Assembly: GCF_001729485.1 (NCBI RefSeq) | Contig: NZ_CP017157.1 | Coordinates: forward strand, 7,192,001 to 7,256,000 | DNA from: Streptomyces lydicus | GTDB lineage: Bacteria; Actinomycetota; Actinomycetes; Streptomycetales; Streptomycetaceae | Reading direction: 5' to 3' | Length of the DNA stretch: 64,000 bases | Shown: positions 33,017-43,353 of the stretch, piece after piece | Layout of the letters: the number at the start of each line of letters is the position of its first letter | Numbering within the stretch: the stretch's first letter is position 1 | Position numbers and translations under genes: made by a program | The notes under the pieces: generated by a model | The model's database searches: none | What the model saw: only the letters and a program-made list of their open reading frames with translations | What the model was told of the DNA's origin: nothing

Positions 33017-34582
33017 ATGGAACTTAACAGCGTTAAGGACAGCGTGCACGTGACCGGCTCCCTCCCCACGGACGTCGACGTACTGATCGCCGGTGCCGGC
33101 CCGACCGGCCTCACCCTCGGCATCGACCTCGCCCGGCGCGGCGTGCGCGCCCTGCTCGTCGAGCGGCAGGACCGCCTCTCCCCCGGCGCCCGCGGCACCG
33201 GACTCCAGCCGCGCACCCAGGAGGTCTACGCGGACCTCGGTCTGCTGGACGCCATACAGGCGGCCGGTGCGCCCTACCCGCCGGTGGCCCTGTGGCAGGA
33301 CGGGCGGATCACCGGGACCCACACCATGGTCGAGCGGGTCGCCCCGACGCCCGCCGCGCCCTGGTCGGACGCGCTGATGGTGCCGCAGTTCCGCACCGTG
33401 CGGCTGCTGCACGAGCGGCTCCGCGGGCTCGGCGGCAGCGTGCTGCTGGGCACCGAACTCACCGACTTCGACCAGGACGCGGACGGGGTGACCGCCCGGC
33501 TCCGGCTCCCCGACGGCGCGCTGCGCACCGTGCGCGCCGGCTATCTCGTCGCCGCCGACGGCGGGCGCAGCACCGTCCGCCGCGCGCTGGGGACCACGAT
33601 GAGCGGACCGTCGCTGCCGGCGGGCGCCGCGCTGCTGGCGGACCTCCGGATCGAGGGCCTCGACCGCGACCACTGGCACCGCTGGATGCTGCCGAACGGC
33701 GGCTTCGTGATGGCCCTCCCGCTCGCCGGCACCGACTACTTCCAGACCCTCGTCGCCGCGTTCACCGAGGTGCCGGACGCGACACCCGAGGCGGTCCACG
33801 CCGCGCTGGCCCGGCACACCCACCTGTCCACCGAGCAGCTCGGCGAGGTCCTGTGGTCCTCGGTCTACCGGCCCCGCGCCGGCATGGCCGACACCTTCCG
33901 CACCGGACGGGTCTTCCTGGCCGGCGACGCCGCGCACATCCACTCCCCGGCCGGCGGCCAGGGCCTGAACACCAGCGTCCAGGACGCCTACAACCTGGGC
34001 TGGAAGCTCGGCCAGGTGCTGAGGCACGGCGCACCCGACGCCCTGCTCGACACCTACGAGGCCGAGCGCCGCCCGATCGCCGCCCGCATCCTGGAGACCA
34101 GCACCCGGCTGCACACCACCGGCTCGATGCACCGCGGCCGGGACCTGCACCAGCTCGACATCGGCTACCCCGACAGCACGCTGACCCGGGAGCTGCGGAC
34201 GGACCTGCCGGAGGGCGCGCTGCGCGCCGGCGACCGGGCCCCCGACGCGCCCTGCCACACCCCCGACGGCAAGCCGGTCCGGCTCTTCGACACCTACCGG
34301 GGCCCGCACTTCACCCTGCTCGCCCTCGGTGGTGCCGCGGTGGACGAGGCCGCGCTGCCCGCCGACCCGGCGCTGCTGCGGGTCGTCCGCGTCGGCGGTC
34401 CGGCGCCCGACCTGATCGACACCGACGGGCACGTCCGCGACGCCTACGGCCCCGGCCCCGCCGCCCTGCTCATCCGCCCCGACGGCTACCTCGCGCTCGC
34501 CGCACCGGACGGCGACGCGACCGAGCAGGTCCGCGCCGCCCTCACCGCGTACCTCGGCGAACCGGCCGCGCAGACCCGCTGA
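33017..34582 (+). CDS. FAD-dependent aromatic monooxygenase
   Basis: 521-residue class A flavoprotein hydroxylase (PHBH fold; related to polyketide hydroxylases and rifampicin/tetracycline-inactivating oxygenases). DVLIAGAGPTGLTLGIDLAR is the FAD/dinucleotide motif, LVAADGGRSTVRRALG the DG motif, and VFLAGDAAHIHSPAGGQGLN the GD motif. A C-terminal thioredoxin-like domain (about 405-521) follows. The ATG at 33017 is upstream of operator O2, which then lies in codons 3-7; a GTG at 33044 or 33050 may be the real start. Regulated by the divergent TetR; possible detoxification role. Confidence 0.9.
   Translation: MELNSVKDSVHVTGSLPTDVDVLIAGAGPTGLTLGIDLARRGVRALLVERQDRLSPGARGTGLQPRTQEVYADLGLLDAIQAAGAPYPPVALWQDGRITGTHTMVERVAPTPAAPWSDALMVPQFRTVRLLHERLRGLGGSVLLGTELTDFDQDADGVTARLRLPDGALRTVRAGYLVAADGGRSTVRRALGTTMSGPSLPAGAALLADLRIEGLDRDHWHRWMLPNGGFVMALPLAGTDYFQTLVAAFTEVPDATPEAVHAALARHTHLSTEQLGEVLWSSVYRPRAGMADTFRTGRVFLAGDAAHIHSPAGGQGLNTSVQDAYNLGWKLGQVLRHGAPDALLDTYEAERRPIAARILETSTRLHTTGSMHRGRDLHQLDIGYPDSTLTRELRTDLPEGALRAGDRAPDAPCHTPDGKPVRLFDTYRGPHFTLLALGGAAVDEAALPADPALLRVVRVGGPAPDLIDTDGHVRDAYGPGPAALLIRPDGYLALAAPDGDATEQVRAALTAYLGEPAAQTR
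33023..33037. promoter_or_regulatory. TetR operator O2
   Basis: CTTAACAGCGTTAAG, same arms as O1, centre 36 bp away from that of O1. It overlaps the first codons of the monooxygenase as annotated. Confidence 0.75.
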
Positions 34583-34590
34583 CCCGATGC

Positions 34591-34634
34591 GCACGAGGCC
34601 GCACCCGCGGGATCGCGCGGGTACGGCCTCGTGC
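34591..34634. terminator. Hairpin between monooxygenase and gluconate permease
   Basis: 11-bp outer stem (GCACGAGGCCG, 34591-34601 with 34624-34634) continued after a mismatch by a 7-bp inner stem (ACCCGCG/CGCGGGT). It separates two convergent genes. Confidence 0.8.
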
Positions 34635-34705
34635 CGGGAACGGGCGCCTGAGGGGGTGCGGCGCCCGGGGCGGTCGGTCCCGCCCGGAAGGTCGCTGACG
34701 GCCCG

Positions 34706-36103
34706 TCAGAGGACCAGGGAGAGCAGCAACACGCAGACGATCCCGACGACCGAGATCAGCGTCTCCATCACCGACCAGGTCTTCAGTGTCTGGCCGACGC
34801 TCATCCCGAAGTACTCCTTGACCAGCCAGAACCCGGCGTCGTTGACATGGCTGAAGAACAGCGAGCCACAGCCGATCGCCAGCACCAGCAGCGCGCCGTG
34901 CGTGGTGCTCATGTCGGCGGCCAGCGGGGCGACGAGTCCGGCGGCGGAGATGGTGGCCACCGTCGCGGAGCCGGTCGCGAGCCGGATGGTGACCGCGATC
35001 AGCCAGGCCAGCAGCAGCGTGGACAGGTGCCAGCCCTTGGAGACGTCCAGGATCATCTGGCCGACGCCGGCGTCCACCAGCGTCTGCTTGAAGCCGCCGC
35101 CCGCGCCGACGATCAGCAGCACCCCGGCGATCGGGGCGAGCGACCTCTCGACGGTGGAGGCGATCCGGCCGCGGGTGAAGCCGGCCGCCCGGCCGAGCGT
35201 GAACATCGCGACGATGACGGCGGTCAGCAGCGCGATCAGCGGCGAGCCGACGACGTCGAAGACCCTCTGCGCGCCGGCCGCGGGATCGTCGATCACGACA
35301 TCCACCAGCGCCTTGGCCAGCATCATCACGACCGGCAGCAGCACGGTGGCCACGGTGATCCCGAAGCCGGGCCGCTTCTCCAGGTCGTCCGAGGCGCGCT
35401 CCGGCACCATCTTCTCCGGCGGGCGGATGTCCACCCACCGGACCGCGTAACGGGAGAAGAGCGGGCCGGCGATGATCGCCGTCGGGATCGCGACGACCAC
35501 GCCGAGGGCCAGGGTCACGCCGAGGTTCGCGCCGACCGCGTCGATCGCCACCAGCGGGCCGGGGTGCGGCGGGATCAGCCCGTGCATGACGGACAGGCCG
35601 GCCAGCGCCGGGATGCCGATCCGCATCAGCGAGAAGTTGCCGCGCTTGGCGACCAGCAGCACCACCGGGATCAGCAGCACGATCCCGACCTCGAAGAAGA
35701 TCGGCAGCCCGACGATGCCGGCGATCAGCACCATCGCCCAGGGCATGCTCCGGCGGCTCGCCCTCGCCAGGATCGTGTCGACGATCTGGTCCGCGCCGCC
35801 GGAGTCGGCGAGCAGCTTGCCGAGGATCGCACCGAGCGCGATCAGCACGCCCGTGCCGGCGACCGTCGTGCCCAGGCCCGTCGAGAAGCTGGTGATGGCC
35901 TTGTCGAGCGGCGCACCGGCCACCGCGCCGAGCACCAGCGAGCCGATGATCAGCGACAGGAAGGCGTGCAGCTTGAACTTGGTGATGAGCAGCACGATGA
36001 CGGCTATGCCGGCCAGGACGGCGATGCCCAGCTGGGCGTGACCGGCCGAGGTGATCGGCTCGGTCGCATCCGCTGCGAGCATCTCGACGCTGAGATGTGT
36101 CAC
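34706..36103 (-). CDS. gntP: GntP-family gluconate:proton symporter
   Basis: 465-residue permease with about 12-14 helices. Family signatures: FSTGLGTTVAGTGVLIALG, GLPIFFEVGIVLLIPV, GLIPPHPGPLVA, GAGGGFKQTLVDAG and ATGSATVATISAAG. It imports gluconate (or related aldonates). It starts with GTG and lies 68 bp downstream of gluconokinase on the same strand, completing a gluconate utilisation operon under the divergent GntR regulator. Confidence 0.92.
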   Translation of the reverse strand: MTHLSVEMLAADATEPITSAGHAQLGIAVLAGIAVIVLLITKFKLHAFLSLIIGSLVLGAVAGAPLDKAITSFSTGLGTTVAGTGVLIALGAILGKLLADSGGADQIVDTILARASRRSMPWAMVLIAGIVGLPIFFEVGIVLLIPVVLLVAKRGNFSLMRIGIPALAGLSVMHGLIPPHPGPLVAIDAVGANLGVTLALGVVVAIPTAIIAGPLFSRYAVRWVDIRPPEKMVPERASDDLEKRPGFGITVATVLLPVVMMLAKALVDVVIDDPAAGAQRVFDVVGSPLIALLTAVIVAMFTLGRAAGFTRGRIASTVERSLAPIAGVLLIVGAGGGFKQTLVDAGVGQMILDVSKGWHLSTLLLAWLIAVTIRLATGSATVATISAAGLVAPLAADMSTTHGALLVLAIGCGSLFFSHVNDAGFWLVKEYFGMSVGQTLKTWSVMETLISVVGIVCVLLLSLVL

Positions 36104-36171
36104 GGCGATTCCCTTGCTTGGAGGGGAGGGGGAAGAGGGGTACTGCGTTGCGGGGCGCGGGGCCCCGGGGG

Positions 36172-36690
36172 TCAGCCGGCGGGTGCGGTCCGCGCACGCA
36201 GCGCGGCCACCGCGCGCGCGGCGATCTCCCGGGGGGTGCCGGAGACGTCCACCGCGACGCCGGCCTCGTCGTCCCCGAGGGGTTCGAGCGTGGCGAACTG
36301 GGAGTCCAGCAGCGCGGTCGGCATGAAGTGGCCCTTGCGCTCGGTCATCCGCGCCTCGATCAGCGCGCGGTCACCGGTCAGGTGCAGGAAGACGGCGCCG
36401 GGGGCCGCGGCCCGCAGCCGGTCCCGGTAGGAGCGCTTGAGCGCGGAGCTGCTGACGACACCACCGCGCCCGGCCCGCCCGTGCGCCCAGGCGCCGATGG
36501 CGTCCAGCCACGGACCGCGGTCCGCGTCGTCCAGCGGGACCCCGGCCGACATCTTGGCGATGTTGGCCGGCGGATGGAAGTCGTCCCCTTCGGCGTACGG
36601 AACGCCCAGCTCGGCGGCCACCAGCGGGCCGATCGTGGTCTTGCCGGTGCCGGCCACGCCCATCACGACGATGACGTCAGGGGTGCTCAT
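36172..36690 (-). CDS. gntK: Gluconokinase
   Basis: 172-residue kinase converting gluconate to 6-phosphogluconate for the pentose phosphate pathway. P-loop VMGVAGTGKTTIG (Walker A), EGDDFHPPANIAKMSAG (substrate loop), LDDADRGPWL, and CSALKRSYRD-like SSSALKRSYRD. The start MSTPD at 36690 is chosen; the longer in-frame ORF adds 29 unconserved residues. First gene of the gntK-gntP operon. Confidence 0.93.
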   Translation of the reverse strand: MSTPDVIVVMGVAGTGKTTIGPLVAAELGVPYAEGDDFHPPANIAKMSAGVPLDDADRGPWLDAIGAWAHGRAGRGGVVSSSALKRSYRDRLRAAAPGAVFLHLTGDRALIEARMTERKGHFMPTALLDSQFATLEPLGDDEAGVAVDVSGTPREIAARAVAALRARTAPAG

Positions 36691-36748
36691 CCCGTGGTAC
36701 CTCGCTGTCTTCATTGACCCCGTGCGGACCCCACTGAAACCCATTAGG

Positions 36749-36782
36749 TACGACGTATTCAAGAGGCTGTGACGCAAACGTC
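36749..36782. promoter_or_regulatory. Dyads in the gntK/gntR divergent promoter
   Basis: TACGACGTA (36749-36757, symmetric) and GACG-CAAA-CGTC (36771-36782) lie between the divergent gluconokinase and GntR starts, candidates for the GntR operator. Each is short. Confidence 0.4.
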
Positions 36783-36822
36783 ATACTTAATTGGCCGAGG
36801 TGCGGGAACGTAGGCTTGCCCC

Positions 36823-37524
36823 ATGGAAAACGAGGGGAAGGGACTGCACGCCCGTGTGCTGGAGTCCCTCGGACCCGCGATCACCGCGGGGGACTACCCT
36901 CCGGGCACGATCCTGCGCACGGACGAGCTGGAGCAGCGCTTCGACGTCTCACGCACGGTCATCCGCGAGGCGATCCGGGTCCTGGAATCCATGCGCCTGG
37001 TCGCGTCGCGCCGCCGCGTCGGCGTGACCGTCCGCCCCACCGAGGAGTGGAACGTCTACGACCCCCGGGTGATCGGCTGGCGGCTCGCCGGCCGGGACCG
37101 CCCCCGGCAGCTGCGCTCGCTGACCGTGCTGCGCTCGGCCGTCGAACCGGTCGCCGCGGGCCTCGCCGCCCGGCACGCCACCCCCGAGCAGTGCGCCGCG
37201 CTCACCGAACACGCGATGGGCATGGTCGCCACCTCACGCGGCCAGCAGCTCGACGCCTACCTCGTCCACGACGTCGCCTTCCACCGGATCGTGCTGACCG
37301 CCTCCGGCAACGAGATGTTCGCCCGCCTCGGCGACGTGGTCGCCGCCGTCCTGACCGGCCGCACCCAGCACCACGTGATGTTCACCGACCCCGACCCCGC
37401 CGCGGTCACCCTCCACGTCCAGGTGGCGGAGGCGATACGCACGGGCGACGCGGAACGGGCGGAGGCGCTGACCCGGGAGATCACCGCCGGCGCGATGGCC
37501 GAACTCGACGTCCTGGCACCGTAG
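36823..37524 (+). CDS. GntR-family (FadR subfamily) regulator
   Basis: 233 residues. N-terminal winged helix: LGPAITAGDYPPGTILRTDE, FDVSRTVIREAIRVLESMRL, SRRRVGVTV. The C-terminal FCD all-helical effector domain includes HDVAFHRIVLTASGNEM and HVQVAEAI with His/Asp metal ligands. Divergent from gntK-gntP, so most likely the gluconate-responsive repressor of that operon. Confidence 0.92.
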   Translation: MENEGKGLHARVLESLGPAITAGDYPPGTILRTDELEQRFDVSRTVIREAIRVLESMRLVASRRRVGVTVRPTEEWNVYDPRVIGWRLAGRDRPRQLRSLTVLRSAVEPVAAGLAARHATPEQCAALTEHAMGMVATSRGQQLDAYLVHDVAFHRIVLTASGNEMFARLGDVVAAVLTGRTQHHVMFTDPDPAAVTLHVQVAEAIRTGDAERAEALTREITAGAMAELDVLAP

Positions 37525-37573
37525 TCGGGGTGCCCGGCGCGGCCGCCGGAGCCGCCGGCCGGCCCACCACGCC

Positions 37574-37786
37574 TCAGAACAGCGGCTGCTGGCCCGGCAT
37601 CGGCGGCTCCTCCGGGTCGAACAGCTTCTCCGCCGGCGCCATCATCGGTGCCATCCGCCGCGATCCGGGGCAGGAGATCAACTCGATGCCCGTACGGCGG
37701 CCCGGCGGGTCATGACGGGCGTAGCGGCCGCCGACAACAGCGATCTCTCGGGTGCAGACGGGGCACGCGCGGCGGGGTGAGGACAT
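37574..37786 (-). CDS. Small Cys-containing protein
   Basis: 70 residues from the ATG at 37786; an upstream GTG/ATG would add 19. CPVC (8-11), His25 and Cys39 could form one zinc site (CPVCTREIAVVGG, RYARHDP, LISCPGSRR). Similar short proteins are common in streptomycetes, but I know no function. It is divergent from the frameshifted gene at 37837. Confidence 0.6.
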   Translation of the reverse strand: MSSPRRACPVCTREIAVVGGRYARHDPPGRRTGIELISCPGSRRMAPMMAPAEKLFDPEEPPMPGQQPLF

Positions 37787-37836
37787 GGCACCAGTCTGAC
37801 GGACCGGCTGTCGGTGCTGCTCGCCAGCCTCCGTGC

Positions 37837-38135
37837 ATGCCAATCAACGACGAGGCGATCGAGCATCTGCGCACCGCGGCGGCGGCCGGCGACACACGGG
37901 CCGCGCTCGGCGGCGGCCACAGCTGCTACGTGCTGGAGGACGACGCCTGGAGCGGATCGGTCGTGCACCGCACCACGATCGTCGCGAGCCGACCCGACGC
38001 ACTGCGCCGGGCCTGCGACCAGTGGTTCCGGCTCACCGACGGATGCGGCCTGAGCGGCTCGGCGAACCCCTGCCGCCCGGCCTCCCGGTCCCGGGACAGG
38101 ACCTGTTCCACGGGTTCGCGGCCCGGGTGGAATGA
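37837..38135 (+). pseudogene. Small conserved-type protein broken by a frameshift
   Basis: Starting at ATG 37837 the frame reads MPINDEAIEHLRTAAAAGDT and shows Streptomyces-like GC at third positions up to about 38050. There coding character jumps to the -1 frame (ERLGEPLPPGLPVPGQDLF, ending FAARVE and a stop at 38135). One missing base, probably a C in the GGCC stretch at 38048-38051, would join them into one protein of about 100 residues. Without it the first frame runs on across the opposite mutase gene. A natural mutation or a sequencing error; no function recognised. Confidence 0.55.
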
Positions 38136-38159
38136 ACCCGCGGGCCGTACGGAAACGCC

Positions 38160-39758
<1,599 letters not shown>

Positions 39759-39894
39759 GGACGTACGCCTCCCGTGCGGTGACCTTTGTGCCGTTTTACG
39801 CCTTGGTCACAGCATGCCCGCAGGTTCGCCACGCCGCAGCGCTGGGAAGCATCACCGGTGGCCGGTCGGGCCGCCGAGATCCGGGGGTTGACGC

Positions 39895-40773
39895 ATGAAG
39901 CGGAGCAGCGGAAGAGGGACGGCACCCGCGGTGGCCGCGGTGCTGATGGTGGCCGCACTGACGGTGGGCTGCCGCCCGGTGACGGTCACCAGGACCGGCG
40001 CTCCCGACAGCAAGGGCGTGCAGTTCGCCCCCACCACGCCGGCCCCGCCGCCGCTCCGTTCGCACGCGCCGCCCACCGCCCCGGCGCCACGTGCCGCCGC
40101 CCCGCAACCGCACCGCACCGCACACGCCGCCCCGCGGGCCGCCACTCCGCTCATGGCGACCGGTGCCCGCGGCGCACAGGTCCGCGAACTCCAGGCGCGG
40201 CTGGGCCAGCTGGGTCTGTTCGACCGCGCCCCGACGGGCTACTACGCCGCGGTCACCGCCACCGCGGTCCGCGCCTTCCAGAAGCAGCAGGGCCTGCCGC
40301 GTACGGGCACCGTGCAGCCGGCGCTGTGGAGCGCGCTGCGCGCCCGCACCCACCGGCCGTCGCGGGCCGACCTCCACCCGGCGACCTCCCGGCCGGTCGG
40401 CACGCCCGATCCGCGCTGCCTGACGGGCCGGGTGATCTGCATCAGCAAGCGGAGCAACACCCTGGCCTGGGTCGTCGACGGCCGGATCGTCTCGGCGATG
40501 GACGTGCGCTTCGGCTCCCAGTACACCCCGACCCGCGAGGGCACCTTCGCCATCACGTTCAAGAGCCGCCGGCACGTCTCGACGCTGTACCACACGGCCA
40601 TGCCGTACGCGATGTTCTTCAGCGGCGGTCAGGCCGTGCACTACTCGGCGGACTTCGCCGCCCGCGGCTACACCGGCGCCTCGCACGGCTGCGTCAACGT
40701 ACGGGACAAGGCGAAGGTCGCCGCGCTGTTCGACGCGGTGCGGAAGGGAACGAAGGTGGTCGTCTACCACTAG
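39895..40773 (+). CDS. L,D-transpeptidase with peptidoglycan-binding domain (lipoprotein)
   Basis: 292 residues. Lipobox LTVGC (Cys26), a Pro/Ala-rich linker (about 45-85), a peptidoglycan-binding repeat domain (GAQVRELQARLGQLGLFD ... AFQKQQGLPRTG), then a YkuD catalytic domain (about 178-291) with SHGCVNVRD; catalytic Cys266 and His264. Such enzymes make 3-3 crosslinks or attach proteins to peptidoglycan. Monocistronic in appearance. Confidence 0.93.
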   Translation: MKRSSGRGTAPAVAAVLMVAALTVGCRPVTVTRTGAPDSKGVQFAPTTPAPPPLRSHAPPTAPAPRAAAPQPHRTAHAAPRAATPLMATGARGAQVRELQARLGQLGLFDRAPTGYYAAVTATAVRAFQKQQGLPRTGTVQPALWSALRARTHRPSRADLHPATSRPVGTPDPRCLTGRVICISKRSNTLAWVVDGRIVSAMDVRFGSQYTPTREGTFAITFKSRRHVSTLYHTAMPYAMFFSGGQAVHYSADFAARGYTGASHGCVNVRDKAKVAALFDAVRKGTKVVVYH

Positions 40774-40999
40774 GGCGGCCACCTGCCGTCGGTGGCGCGC
40801 CGATTGGGAGCCGGCGGCAGGGACCAGACGGCTGGTCGGCCGGTCGGAAGAGATGGGGCGCGGGCAGGGCCGGGGGAACGTGCCCCGCCCGCGCCGAGTG
40901 CGCTGAGCCGTGGGTACGGGGGGAACCCCGGCTCGTCGCGCAGCCGATGACCAGTCGGCTTCACTCAGTACTGCGTCACCGGGTCGGAAAACGTCACAC

Positions 41000-42034
41000 C
41001 TAGCTTGTGGCCGTCGTACCGGGCGTCGTGCTGACGGAGTCCGTGCTGGTCACGGACGGGGAAGGGGACGGGGTGGCGGTACCGGGGGTGGTGGTGCCGG
41101 GCGGGGAGGGCGCTGGCCCGCCCTCCTGGTCGCCGCCGGGGTCACCGCTCTGCCCCGAGTCGCCGCCGGTTCCGCTGCCGCCCAGGCCGCCGGTGAAGCC
41201 ATCGTTGTCACCGGAGCCGCCGCCGAGGCCGTAACGCGCCAGGTAGGCACGGCAGAAGGCGTGCACCTTGTCGGCACCGCCGGCCCGCTTCTCCAGGCGG
41301 CGCAGCGCGTCGCGGTCCATCCCGTTCCGATTGCCGGATTCGTAGTTCCGGCAGAGGCCGAGCAGGAGCTGCTTCTTGGTGCCGGGTACGCCGTTGCCCT
41401 TCCCGCCGCCGGGCCGGTCGTCGCGTCCGGCGCCGCCGCCGGGCGTGCCGGGGGTCCCGGTCGCACCCGGGCTGGTGCCCGGGGTCGGGGTGCGGGCGGG
41501 CGCGGAAGTCCCTCCGCCCGGCGTCGCGTCGGGGGTCCGGGCCGTCGTGCCGTCCGTCTCGGCGCCCGGCTCGCGGGTGTCCAACGGGCCGGGGGACTCG
41601 GCGGCGGACACGCTGGAGCCCGGGGCGGGGTCGCCGCCCTCGAAGGGCGTCGGCAGGACGCCGGTGCCGGCGGCGACGGCGACGCCGCCGATGGCGCAGA
41701 CGGCGAGGGCCACGGCGAAGCCGCGCCGCAAGGGGCGGGCGAGCCGGGTGCGTTCGGCGAGGCCGGTGGCGCGACCGGAGCCGACGGCGGCCGGCGGCGC
41801 GTCGGCGCCACGCGACCGGGCGCCGGCGCGGGCGGCCTGACGGAACGCCGCGAGAGCGGTCTCCTCGCCGGGCAGCGGCGCGGTGCCGGGAGCCTCGGCG
41901 CCGACCGCGGCGGCGGCCTTCAGCAGCTGTTCGAGCTCGTGCGCGCCGTCGCCGCGCCGGGCACTGACCGGTTCACCGCGCAGCAACCGCTCCGCGGTGT
42001 CCTTGTCGAGCCAGTTGTACCGGTCGTCGGCCAT
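41000..42034 (-). CDS. Membrane partner of the ECF sigma factor (putative anti-sigma)
   Basis: 344 residues. The N-terminal cytoplasmic part (1-100) is followed by one membrane helix near 105-125 (FAVALAVCAIGGVAVAAG), then a Pro/Thr/Gly-rich extracytoplasmic region with a small Cys-containing segment (LGLCRNYESGNRNGMDRDAL ... VHAFCRAYLARYG). It starts by TGATG overlap with the sigma gene. Layout and topology suit an anti-sigma factor, but no zinc-binding HxxxCxxC motif is present at the N-terminus, so this role is inference. Confidence 0.7.
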   Translation of the reverse strand: MADDRYNWLDKDTAERLLRGEPVSARRGDGAHELEQLLKAAAAVGAEAPGTAPLPGEETALAAFRQAARAGARSRGADAPPAAVGSGRATGLAERTRLARPLRRGFAVALAVCAIGGVAVAAGTGVLPTPFEGGDPAPGSSVSAAESPGPLDTREPGAETDGTTARTPDATPGGGTSAPARTPTPGTSPGATGTPGTPGGGAGRDDRPGGGKGNGVPGTKKQLLLGLCRNYESGNRNGMDRDALRRLEKRAGGADKVHAFCRAYLARYGLGGGSGDNDGFTGGLGGSGTGGDSGQSGDPGGDQEGGPAPSPPGTTTPGTATPSPSPSVTSTDSVSTTPGTTATS

Positions 42035-42804
42035 CACATGTCCTTCTGCGTTCCGGCGGCCGTTTCCGTCACACCTGGTACGTACGATTCCGCCACGCCG
42101 TCGCGGCGTCTTCGGTCCTGGAGCGGCAGTCCGCTCACCGGTCCGCCGCCCTTGCGGGGACCGGGTGCGAGGCGCCCCGAGGGGGCGCCGTCGGCTTCGT
42201 CTGGGCGGTCGTCCGCGTCTTCCGGGCCGCCGCCGCCCGGCGGCTCGCCGATCAGCTCCGCGAGCTTGCGCAGTCCGCGGTGCGCGGCGGTGCGCACCGC
42301 GCCGGGACGCTTGCCGAGCACCTCCGCGGTGGACTTGGCGTCCAGCCCCACCACCACCCGCAGCACCACCGCCTCGGCCTGGTCCTGCGGGAGCCTGGCT
42401 ATCAGCCGCATGGTGCGGCCGGTGCCGAGGGCCTCCAGCGCCTCGCCGGCGGTGTCCGACGCGGCGGGGGTGTCGGCCAGTTCGCTCTCGTCGCCGCCGA
42501 CCGCCGGGCGCCGGCCGCGCATCCGGATGTGGTCCAGGGCGCGGTTGCGGGCGATGCGGGCGGCCCAGCCGCGGAAGCGGTCGGCGTCACCGGTGAAGCG
42601 CGCGAGGTCGCGGGTTATCTGCAACCACGCCTCGGAGGTGACGTCCTCAACGTCCGCTTCGCTCACCAACGTCCGTACGTACCCCAGAAGTCGGGGATGT
42701 ACGGCGCGGTAGACGGTTCGGAACGCGGCCTCGTCGCCGTCCTGCGCCGCCTGCACGGCCACCGTCAGCCGACGGTCGTCCGGCTGAATGTCGTCCCCTC
42801 GCAC
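42034..42804 (-). CDS. ECF (sigma-70 family) sigma factor
   Basis: 256 residues from the GTG at 42804 (AGGATGG upstream); a GTG at 42822 is also possible. Region 2: FRTVYRAVHPRLLGYVRTLV, DVEDVTSEAWLQI, FRGWAARIARNRALDHIR. Region 4: LIARLPQDQAEAVVLRVVVG, LGKRPGAVRTAAHRGLRKL. A C-terminal Pro/Gly/Asp-rich tail of about 75 residues follows. It is coupled to the downstream membrane protein. Target genes are unknown. Confidence 0.9.
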   Translation of the reverse strand: MRGDDIQPDDRRLTVAVQAAQDGDEAAFRTVYRAVHPRLLGYVRTLVSEADVEDVTSEAWLQITRDLARFTGDADRFRGWAARIARNRALDHIRMRGRRPAVGGDESELADTPAASDTAGEALEALGTGRTMRLIARLPQDQAEAVVLRVVVGLDAKSTAEVLGKRPGAVRTAAHRGLRKLAELIGEPPGGGGPEDADDRPDEADGAPSGRLAPGPRKGGGPVSGLPLQDRRRRDGVAESYVPGVTETAAGTQKDM

Positions 42805-43353
42805 GGGTCCATCCTGTCGCACGTGGAATGTCCGCCGCCCGGTCCTTGCTGCTTTGTGTCCTTGTCCGGCTCCGTTGCCGGCTGCCGTCCGGGAGCTGTC
42901 CGGGCCAGCGCCCGTCACCGCTGGTCAGGACGCGCCGAGAACTCCCGGTAACCGGCTGTTCCTGCTGACCGTAACCCGTGGACACACCCGCTCCGAATCC
43001 GGGAGGGCGCTCCCGGCCGCCCGTCCGGGGCCGGAACCCGGACCGCGCCACGCTGCCGACGCACCGGAGAGGCGCGCGCACGGATCCATCTGGAACTCCC
43101 GGGAGGAACGTCGTGATGCGGGCCGCCGTGGGGGCGCGACCGGTGCGCCCACCGGCGCGGATCCGCACGTTACGGGCCTGGCCGGGCCCGCGTCCAGAGC
43201 ACTGGCGGTACCCCGGCCCGCACCGCGTGTGACGCTTTCGAGCCGTCTGGCGCTGTACGGATTAGGGGGCCGTCACGGCCCTTCGCGAACGACGGCCGGG
43301 GCCTCTCCTGTGGGGGGTGGCGGCCCCGGCCGTCCTCGCTTCTCACCCGTTTC
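42805..43353. other. Intergenic region between sigma factor and GH20 gene
   Basis: About 550 bp containing the sigma-factor leader, GC-rich sequence without supported genes, and the hexosaminidase terminator at 43291-43334. The short frames present have no ribosome-binding site and atypical composition. Confidence 0.6.
43291..43334. terminator. Hairpin terminator of the GH20 gene
   Basis: Perfect 13-bp stem (GACGGCCGGGGCC, 43291-43303, with 43322-43334) 19 bp beyond the stop codon. Confidence 0.8.

Noticed and set aside
42978..43232. Possible small gene upstream of the sigma factor
   Set aside because: Pro/Arg-rich composition typical of a wrong frame in GC-rich DNA, with no ribosome-binding site.
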